Assembly: GCA_028565635.1 (NCBI GenBank) | Contig: JAOXYB010045914.1 | Coordinates: 1 to 12,341 of the forward strand | DNA: 12,341 nt | DNA from: Phoronis ovalis | Taxonomy: Eukaryota; Phoronida; Phoronidae | Direction: 5' to 3' | In this document: positions 1-6,773 of the stretch, piece by piece | Layout of the letters: each line of letters begins with the position of its first letter | Position numbering within the stretch: the stretch's first letter is position 1 | The notes under the pieces: model-generated | Database searches by the model: none | Told to the model about the DNA's origin: nothing | Seen by the model: the letters and a program-made list of their open reading frames with translations, nothing else | Made by a program: the position numbers and the translations under genes

Positions 1-521
1 ACATATTTTTCCCTTTCTACTTCATATTCCTATTGCCCGCACTTTTTTCATGCTGGAACAGTTATTATTAGCTAAAACAGGAAATTTCTTTAATATAAAC
101 AATATTGAAACATTATCACGTGAAAGATGAAACCAATGCTGTATATCCTATAGATAGGATAAACAGCAATTATAAATATTTCCATGACATTAGTAAAGTT
201 CAAATACAAGTTCAACAAGAGAACATAATGCAGGGGGAAGAAGACATGTGGTGGAATATAAAAACTGATTGTAAGCTGATTATCTCTTACCTGCTAAATG
301 GAGTGTCCTTCTAGCGTAACTGTCTGTTGCTAGAAAGGAGTATGAAACACATGATCCAAGGCCCTTAATTAAATGAACACCTAATTATGGGTACTAATTA
401 GGTCATAGCCAATCTAACTGTCACCTGTTCAGAAATTTTAAAGTGCACTTTATCAGGTTTAATCCAGAATTTTCAAAATTAGGCTGTATAAAAAGCAACT
501 TGGCCCAGAACATCCACCCAC
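1..521 (-). other. Intron 7 (start) of the VWA gene; no exon recognised
   Basis: This stretch follows the exon 7 donor and contains no segment resembling the expected next VWA strand. A donor-like CAG|GTAAGA lies on the minus strand near 291. A matching upstream acceptor gives only a 29-39 nt exon that hits a stop in the required phase, so no exon is called. Confidence 0.5.
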
Positions 522-640
522 CTGAACATGTTTTTCCTCTTCAATGTCAGTTATATATGTTGGCAATTTCTTCCAGTCATAACGACATTTATCTCCTGGT
601 ATAAACTCCCTTTTGCTTTCAGAATTAAATTTTGACAAAC
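522..640 (-). CDS. Exon 7: VWA domain, extended loop (last exon in window)
   Basis: Acceptor TTTATAG and donor CAG|GTGGGT give 119 nt, phase 1 to phase 0. It encodes LSKFNSESKREFIPGDKCRY followed by DWKKLPTYITDIEEEKHVQ. The second part aligns with the short helix before the next VWA strand (VRVFT in relatives). The first part is an insertion relative to vertebrate alpha2delta as I recall them, with a Cys (653) that could pair with Cys632 of exon 6. The following exon, expected to begin with a VFTY-like strand, was not found in bases 1-521. Confidence 0.78.
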
Positions 641-3600
641 CTATAAACATATAGAAATAATTATATTTTTTTCTTAATTTTGCCATCAAAAGTTCTTAAT
701 ATGTGAATATAGTTACCAATCAGAAACGTCCACTTTTCTGGCCCAGAAATGCAGCCCCAGACAACTTGTAAAATTAGGACTTGAAAAAGCGATCTCTCTG
801 ATTGATCAATATAGTGATGTGTAACATTAAACGCAGAGTTTGTACATACAATGTAAAACAACACAATAATTAGACTGTTAACCAAGTTTTCTTTACAACA
901 TATCTTACCAGCACTACATCTGACTTCATCCGAGTCACGGACAGCAGCATCTGTTAAAAACATGATAATCTTCTGACAGCCAGAACTGTTAGGTCCATTC
1001 AGTAAACCATAAGCCATTTTAAAGGATGCACTGAAAATGGAAATATTACAAAATTTTATAAACATATACAAAGCTACACAATTTTATCAATACATGCAAG
1101 CAGTAGTGTAACATACACAATGAATTGGAACTTTTACAAATAAAAAAGGGTGGAATCATGATCGAAACAAAGTACAAGGCATACTATACATATCTTAAGA
1201 TGCACAAGAAAAATTTTAAAATATACTATGAAACAAAAAAGTAAGCTTACAAAAGTTTCAATATCCCCCTCTGTCTTCATCGGTGCTGCTGACCACTGGT
1301 GATGGAATGGAAGTGTAACAGATGAAAGCATGCAGTTGGAGAGACCACCACCATCACCCAGCTCAGGCATTTTGTACTTGTACAATTACAGAGTGTTGCT
1401 AACATAATTTTTTCTTGGAGTAATAATTGAGATCAAATTTCTTTTTCTTAGTAACACTTACTTATAGTCAGAACCTCCCTTTGGTTGCACATCATCAAGA
1501 ACAGCCAGTAATTGCCTTTTATTACTTGATGTTGCCGACACTAGTCGATCTTGTTGGCATGACAACACTTTTGGTTCTATGTTGATCTTCTTACCGGAAG
1601 TATCCCAGTATGTAGACTGTGACACAATTATGTTCACATGATCATCTTTATTCAGAGTATCTAAAATATTCTTAATAACATCTTTCGCCAAGATTAACCT
1701 AAAAGGAAAAAAAATAATTTACAAATAGAAAGCTTCCTGCAAAACTGTTTTCTTTTTGTGGTGAAATGTACACTGGCTTCAAATTGTACATATTATCACG
1801 CTTTCTATTGAAATAAATAATTTTAGTGCTTGTCATATGCAGTACCTTGTAGCATCAAAGTTATATGTAACATCAAATAGCCTACGAAAGCCTACTCATT
1901 TGTTATAAATACCATAATGATAATTTGTTAGGTAATATATGCATATAAAATGTCCAATTCACCAGTTGTTATCCATAAAGTGATTAGATAAAATTTAAAT
2001 TTGGTGCCTTTTGTATGTATAAACTGGAATCACAATGTTGGTGGGAACTATATTTAGAACTAGAATGGCACTCGGAATCAGGACCTTCATCAAAATCTAA
2101 TCAATTCGTTCTTGTTACACACTCAGCCCATCCACTAAGTTTCATCCTAATTCTGCTAACAAGCTAACAAACAGGCAGGGGCGAATACATAACCCCTGCA
2201 CCACCATCTGATGGTGGAGGCAACAATGCAACCTGTAATGGTGTAAACTAACCACAAACTGGTATGCTTTTCTGACAGAGTACAGTATATGCAAGGAAAG
2301 CAATTTTCACGAAACTATTGATGCAACAGCTTATCCATTACAGTCAAAAATTACCATCAAATACTTCTCACCAAAACATGAACTTTACACACTTACATCA
2401 GTATAACATAGGAACTGGCTTGTAGACATCAACTTTATAACCAAAGGTTTGCAATTAATTAAACAAAATAAGAATTAAATTTATAAATTTTAATATAAAT
2501 AAGCAACAAATATTATATTTTTACGTACCTGTTGTTATTAATCATGGAAGAGCTGCCATCCAAAATGATGACAATTTCTTTTGGTCCTGATGTAGAACTA
2601 ATATACCAAGGCCGATTACGGGGATCATAGTTGGCATGAAAACCAATATGGTTTCTAGGCCAATCACGTCCAGGAAAAGTCCGGTGAACACCTGTCACAC
2701 TTCCAAAATATTGCCATCTGAAACAAAAAGGGACAATATATTTAAATGGCAATTATTTTAGTAGTTGTTATTAAAATTACAATTTCCTTATATATACTTT
2801 AAATAGTGTCATGTACTTCAATGTGTAGTGCAACAGCTATGTACATAACCAGCATGGAGAGGCAATCGAATTAAAAGATACATACAACTCCTAATAGTCT
2901 TAAGACTTTTAATAAGAAAACATTTTCTATACACAGTATATGGAAAAATCAATATTCCAAGTAATTTATATTCTGAAATCATAAATGCTTAAACTTTAAC
3001 TTAGAGCATAAATCAATACTCTTTGATTAAACTAAAAGAATGTAGTGCTCAATAAGAATTTGAGGAAGAGCTGATTTACATGATATGTTATTGCCTTAAT
3101 AATCTCAGATTTAGCAATCCCTTGAAATTTCATAACATGCTGGGAATACTTGATAATAATAAATTAAATAATAGACAACAAGGGATGTTTTCATTATGCT
3201 GTATATGTTTAATAGTAAATGATCAAGATAAAACTTCGGTAAGAATTTATATCATTCAGCTATATCTAAACACTGTAAAGGTGCTAAATTTACTTAATGG
3301 AAAAATAAAGAGCTTTTTTGAAAAGGACACTTAAAACAATTGGCATTTCTAATTTGAAAAAAGAAACCTTGTGAACTAAATAAATTGCATTAAAACAATG
3401 TGCATGTCCATTTTAATTTTTTTTAAATGCACAAAGGATGAACACTGTTACATTGACAAGGTTGAAATGGTGGAATTTAATATACAAGAGGAATGACTAA
3501 CCTTATGTCAGGATCATACATCATATTTTGATTAAAAGTTTCTTCTAAACCCTTGCTCCATTCCACAACACTAATTAAAGTTGCATTGCCAGTGTGAGCT

Positions 3601-5293
3601 TCATCAGGAATTTTCACCACACTACAGTTCTTTAAAATTTCAGTTTTAAATGTTCTGGAAAAGAAATCAAATTACAATATACAATGCAGACAGAACCAAA
3701 AACAATAAAAACTTTAAATTTTGGCAGTTACTTAGTGAAGTTAACAACAAGGTAAAATTATATTTCAATACAAAATCAAAGTCATTCTAACATTAAAAGC
3801 AACATTAAAAGCGCTGACCACACATACCTAGAATACTGAAGCGGACTGTCTCTGACCCACTTTGACATGGAATCGGCATCCTTATAGACATCTGAGTTTA
3901 AGCTGTTAAGACTTGGGCTGGGTTGACGGCCAGCTGCTTTCCATTCATCATATAAATTGCTTACATTTCTGGCCAATATGGTTGCAATCTGAATTTTACT
4001 TGAAAAGAATTTGTCTGAAAGAAGTAATTAAACATGGAACAAAACATTTACTGTTTGGTTCTCTGAAAATGCTTAGCCTACTTGCAGTCACAAATCTCTG
4101 TTAACCTTGTTATTGTCCACATTTTATGCAATTATCAATTTGGTGGTCATGTTTTATTACAAATTTAAATACCATGTTTTAATATTTTCTAATTGCTTTA
4201 GGATTATTCATCTGCAATAAGCATCCAAACAAAAATAATGACTTTAGTAACAAATTCTAGCAAATTATCATGCTTTACCAAGTTTTTGTTTGACTGTCAA
4301 TACTTTCTGCGTCCCATTAATAAATTCTGTTTCATATTGAGCATTATTATATAGCTCCTGCGCGGTATCGTCTTTCATACCATCCCTGGCCAACTTCAAC
4401 AGATCCTTTGACAGCATTTTTGCAAGCCCTTTCACATCGGATACAGACATTGTCTTAGCCAACGTAGAAATGTACAATAAATATAAAGTCACATATAACC
4501 ATAATCTAGTGTGAATACCCTTCAGTCGATAACAAGATGTTTGTAACGTGTCTAGTTTAAAATTCCTGTCATTTTTGTGTAGCTTAGACAGACTGCTGTG
4601 TTCAACATTTAGACCTCTTTTCTGTTTTATTTTCATCTTTGGTATGTCTGTATTGTTATTAACAGATTTCATTGGTGTATCAGCAGAATGAAGTGGAGAT
4701 AAGTAGCATAATAATACAAAGCATATGATAAGAATAGGATTTGGTGTAACAGACGTTCCAAGATTGGTTTTCACATTATCAGCCTTTGAAAAACACTGGC
4801 GTTCACCGTCTTCTCCTTCCTCCTCCTTATGTACAATGAATCTTCTACTTTTGCAAAAATCTGCTCCATTTGAATACAAACTGCTTATAACAGAGCCTTT
4901 TAAAATAGCTGATTTACATGCTTCATACAGATCATTACAGAAATCTTCGCATACAGTCAATCTCTCATTCTTGTAATATCGGTTCTGAGTCGGTGCACAG
5001 ATGTAGCACATAAGATAATTGATATAATTCTGACAGTCTGAAGAGGCACCTTGTAAAGGTTTAACTTTACTGAATGTTGCATCTATCTCTTCTTGTCGGC
5101 AACAACTGTCTTCTCTGTACCAGGTACAATTTTTCAAATCAGGATTAGGTTTTGGAGCACGGTTATTAAAAAATGAACAATAATTATTTTTTGTTGTAGC
5201 CACACATGAGACGGAATCTGACTTCGCATTGGTTATGCAAAACAAAGACGTCATCATAATCATTAAACACACTGGTGCTGCACACTTCTTCAT
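522..5293 (-). CDS. Folate-receptor-like domain fused to alpha2delta/CACHD1-type VWA protein, 5' part of gene (7 exons, continues left of window)
   Basis: Spliced exons 4279-5293, 3828-4014, 3502-3654, 2529-2717, 1462-1698, 909-1030 and 522-640 total 2022 nt, exactly 674 codons, with phases 1,2,2,2,2,1,0 agreeing at every junction. Order: signal peptide (residues 1-24), Cys-rich folate-receptor-like domain (30-167), hydrophobic segment (187-203), basic linker, second hydrophobic segment (264-279), VWA_N (about 282-470), and VWA from about 500 to the edge. The MIDAS metal site is intact: DGSSS at 505-509, Ser591 where relatives usually have Thr, and Asp621 in LTDA. The signature YDPRNRPWYIS precedes VWA, as in voltage-gated calcium channel alpha2delta subunits and CACHD1. 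Family knowledge: these are cell-surface proteins that modulate calcium channels, with Cache domains after VWA; that part is outside the window. The role of the folate-receptor-like part is unknown. The VWA identification is firm; whether the orthologue is alpha2delta or CACHD1 is not. Confidence 0.88.
909..1030 (-). CDS. Exon 6: VWA domain, MIDAS loop 3
   Basis: Acceptor TTTTCAG and donor GCTG|GTAAGA give 122 nt, phase 2 to phase 1. The peptide runs ASFKMAYGLLNGPN, then SSGCQKIIMFLTDAAVRD. The KIIMFLTD strand is the conserved fourth VWA strand and its Asp621 is the last MIDAS residue (relatives have LFTDG). The exon ends within DEVRCSAG. Confidence 0.9.
1462..1698 (-). CDS. Exon 5: VWA domain core
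   Basis: Acceptor CCTTTTAG follows a long pyrimidine tract; donor TATAA|GTAAGT gives 237 nt, phase 2 to phase 2. It encodes LILAKDVIKNILDTLNKDD, the VNIIVSQS strand, a CQQD motif and QPKGGSDY. The corresponding stretch in alpha2delta ends with KGITDYK, where the Thr is the third MIDAS ligand; here Ser591 takes that position, a conservative change that can still bind metal. Confidence 0.9.
2055..2245. repeat. Dispersed short repeat-like segment with paired hairpins, in intron 4
   Basis: The wording here (AAGTTTCATCCTAATTCTGC, then CTAACAAGCTAACAAAC) resembles the tails of short interspersed elements seen in many invertebrate genomes. It is followed by two perfect hairpins: CAGGGG (2176-2181) with CCCCTG (2193-2198), and CCACCATC (2201-2208) with GATGGTGG (2210-2217). 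The boundaries are my estimate. Identification is by pattern memory only. Confidence 0.5.
2529..2717 (-). CDS. Exon 4: end of VWA_N and first VWA strand with MIDAS
   Basis: Acceptor TTTCAG and donor CAG|GTACGT give 189 nt, phase 2 to phase 2. The exon encodes WQYFGSVTGVHRTFPG, the signature YDPRNRPWYIS, and the first VWA beta-strand EIVIILDGSSSM. DGSSS fits the DxSxS metal-binding rule (D505, S507, S509). In CACHD1 of vertebrates, as I recall it, this position is degenerate; here it is intact, as in alpha2delta subunits. Confidence 0.9.
2718..3501 (-). other. Intron 3 of the VWA gene
   Basis: This 784-bp AT-rich intron carries an 84-codon plus-strand ORF (3080-3334) of low-complexity composition with no recognisable family. 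I see no coding exon or structured RNA in it. Confidence 0.7.
3502..3654 (-). CDS. Exon 3: VWA_N region, second half
   Basis: Acceptor TTCCAG and donor AAG|GTTAGT give 153 nt, phase 2 to phase 2. The peptide contains the pattern NCSVVKIPDEAH, then a small stretch ending in VVEWSKGLEETF and NMMYDPDIR. This matches the alpha2delta pattern in which an N.S.V.IP segment is followed by LNWT..LDEVF and a DP motif just before WQ.FGS. One potential N-glycosylation site (NAT) is present. Confidence 0.87.
3828..4014 (-). CDS. Exon 2: VWA_N region
   Basis: Acceptor CTTTCAG and donor AG|GTATGT give a 187-nt exon, phase 1 in and phase 2 out. The junction codon becomes Asp (KQKL-D-KFF). The encoded IQIATILARNVSNLYDEW segment is the conserved helix of the alpha2delta VWA_N domain, where relatives have a similar run of basic residues followed by a VRLA-type motif. 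The exon ends in SPLQYSR. Confidence 0.87.
4279..5293 (-). CDS. Exon 1: signal peptide, folate-receptor-like domain, two hydrophobic segments, start of VWA_N
   Basis: The start ATG at 5293 has a good context (A at -3) and is followed by a hydrophobic leader of about 20 residues ending near TNAKS. Residues 30-167 hold 13 cysteines (30, 39, 56, 64, 65, 87, 96, 99, 115, 119, 126, 147, 167). The pattern C-x-WY..SCC, then CYICAP, then ERLTVCEDFC..LYEAC is typical of the Folate_rec family (folate receptors, riboflavin-binding protein, retbindin, the HHIP N-terminus). Hydrophobic stretches at 187-203 and 264-279 flank a linker rich in Lys/Arg. Residues 282-338 (VKGLAKMLSKDLLKLAR onward) match the start of alpha2delta VWA_N. 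The exon ends at a donor (CTTG|GTAAAG) in phase 1; unspliced, the frame stops 11 nt into the intron. The frame stays open for 341 codons, so the linker is very probably coding. Alternatives are a separate folate-receptor-like isoform or an intron I missed in the linker. Confidence 0.87.
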
Positions 5294-5757
5294 GGTTCTT
5301 GTATCCCTATACAGATATAAAATTCAAATCCAAAGTACAGAATTTTACGAGAACACACAGCTACTTATCGATTTTTGTGTGACGCTTGTTGATTACCACT
5401 TCCAATGTTTTTGCTGCATACTGATTTCCCAGTTTATGCCACTTTGATACAACCACACTTAATGAAGAAATTCTCCTTCATTCAACTTTCAATATGTTGC
5501 CATGACACATAAAAAATTGCAAAAACTTATCCCAAATGTGAAAGTGGAACTTGTAAGCTAATCATTTTTTGTGGTATTGTAACAGAGATACTAGTTAATG
5601 TTGAAATAATAGTGATTGTGGACCATATTAAAGTTTATGCTGACTACATTATATTTAGATAGAAACTTAAAAGTGCAAAGATGTTTTGTTTTTTCTACTT
5701 AATAGCGATAATTGCTTTTATTACTATAGAACAGGACAACCTTTTATAAGTAATTAA

Positions 5758-5763
5758 TTTATT
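5758..5763 (-). terminator. AATAAA poly(A) signal after the 5770-5994 ORF
   Basis: A canonical hexamer on the minus strand, 6 nt past the stop codon of the small ORF. Such hexamers are common by chance in AT-rich DNA. Confidence 0.2.
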
Positions 5764-5769
5764 ATTAAG

Positions 5770-5994
5770 TCACACTATGTTTATTTCCGGTTTATTTGCA
5801 GACGAGTGAAGATTTGGTTTTAGATAATGACCGGAACGACCTTCAAATGGAAATGACAAAGGTTTTTGTAGCATACAGTAATCATTGCTTTTATCGGGGC
5901 TTTTGCATTGATTGGGTTTTATTCTCGGGCTCATTCTGATATTTGCAATAATGTCAGATAGGCGGCATGCTGAATTCGGATGAAAACTAAACAT
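5770..5994 (-). CDS. Unrecognised 74-codon ORF with adjacent poly(A) signal
   Basis: A small ORF lies upstream of the VWA gene. Its composition is protein-like rather than low complexity: it is rich in Pro, Ser, Asn and basic residues, has SFPFEGRSGHYLKPN near the end, and has no membrane segment or signal peptide. An AATAAA on the minus strand (5758-5763) follows the stop by 6 nt. An in-frame stop lies 5 codons before the ATG, so if real it is short or begins here. I recognise no family. It coincides with the CpG-richer patch, so it may instead be a fortuitous ORF in promoter DNA or an antisense view of an unidentified first exon of the plus-strand gene. Confidence 0.25.
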   Translation of the reverse strand: MFSFHPNSACRLSDIIANIRMSPRIKPNQCKSPDKSNDYCMLQKPLSFPFEGRSGHYLKPNLHSSANKPEINIV

Positions 5995-6635
5995 ATGGTT
6001 ATAGTCTTATACCAATCGGGATGCCAATGTGGTATTCAAATTTGAGTTAGTTTTTAGACGTTGCAAAGAAGTGGTATGTAACTCGTGGACATGCTCATAT
6101 ATTTGACAACTGTATAAATAACAATATTCTAAAGGTAACTGTTCTTAGTTCCTGCTGCTGAGCGGTGTATGCAAATTTATGGTGACACCAGGCTAAGAAG
6201 AGTTGTCGAGAGTTGTAGCATAGTTGACAAATAGCTTGAGAAAAATGTCTCCGTTGATTATATACCAGAAATTGGCAATTCAACGTATTTATACAGATAC
6301 AAATACAGAAATGTCGCTTTGTTAACTTTGTTATACAGCTTGCGATAGTAACTCGCTAGTTTTGTCCAGAACAAATAAACAACTTTCATAATAACAGTTG
6401 TCAAGTTGTTTATTTCATTTAATCAAATTTCACTCAATACTGTTGATGTCTCACTAATTTAATAAAAATAGCAAATTGTGGGCTTATTTTTACAGCACCA
6501 TAAACCATCTGTTTTACTAAATTAATGAGTTGTCAATCTGTTGTTAGGGAGCTGCCTAGTAGTCACAACTTGGACATAGCTCAGGCCACAATAATACACA
6601 TTTACTTTACAATTATTCTGTATATTTATTTGTAG

Positions 6636-6773
6636 AAGTCGTCCAAATCGGATACCAGCACCAGCATATTTGAATCATCAAAAGTGATTCCTGTAAGTGG
6701 GAAATGGACCATTGCATGGAGAGTTATAACTGGAATTGTATTCGTATTCTTTATGCTGAGTGCTTTTGTACAG
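6636..6773 (+). CDS. TMEM220: TMEM220-like exon A: N-terminal tail and helix 1
   Basis: Acceptor ATTTGTAG and donor CAG|GTAGAG. The exon encodes a Ser-rich hydrophilic tail, then WTIAWRVITGIVFVFFML and SAFVQ. The same frame stops (TAG, 6633-6635) immediately before the exon, which shows that the acceptor must be used or that the start lies upstream in another exon. Confidence 0.8.

Larger units (their letters stand above)
5294..6635. promoter_or_regulatory. Intergenic region between divergent genes, probable shared promoter zone
   Basis: The VWA gene starts on the minus strand at 5293 and the TMEM220-like gene reads right from at or before 6636, so 5' ends of both should lie here. CpG dinucleotides are visibly denser around 5780-6090 than in the flanking AT-rich DNA. 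TATAAATA occurs at 6113-6120. The first coding exon of the TMEM220-like gene must lie in this interval or be skipped by a larger intron. Candidate ATGs at 5857 (MEMTK then a weak donor, phase 0) and 6091 (MLIYLTT then GTATAA, phase 0) are possible but unproven. Confidence 0.45.

Noticed and set aside
105-314. Plus-strand ORF of 69 codons
   Set aside because: It lies in the intron following exon 7 on the other strand, and has no family likeness or supporting signals.
1134-1385. Minus-strand ORF starting MYKYKMPELGDGGG, with an exon-like 3' donor (TTTT|GTAAGC at 1250), as a cassette exon between exons 5 and 6
   Set aside because: In the phase required by exon 5 (2 nt carried over) the segment meets a TGA, and exon 5 joins exon 6 directly with the correct VWA sequence. 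Its open frame is not the one that would be used.
3080-3334. Plus-strand ORF of 84 codons in intron 3
   Set aside because: AT-rich Leu/Asn/Ile composition with no motif; ORFs of this size are expected by chance in such DNA.
4725-4976. Plus-strand ORF opposite the folate-receptor-like exon
   Set aside because: A shadow of the minus-strand coding sequence, which has the coherent Cys pattern.
6525-6635. ATG at 6525 as the start of the TMEM220-like protein, reading straight into exon A
   Set aside because: It is in frame but is closed by TAG at 6633-6635, and the space is too short for an intron after a usable donor.
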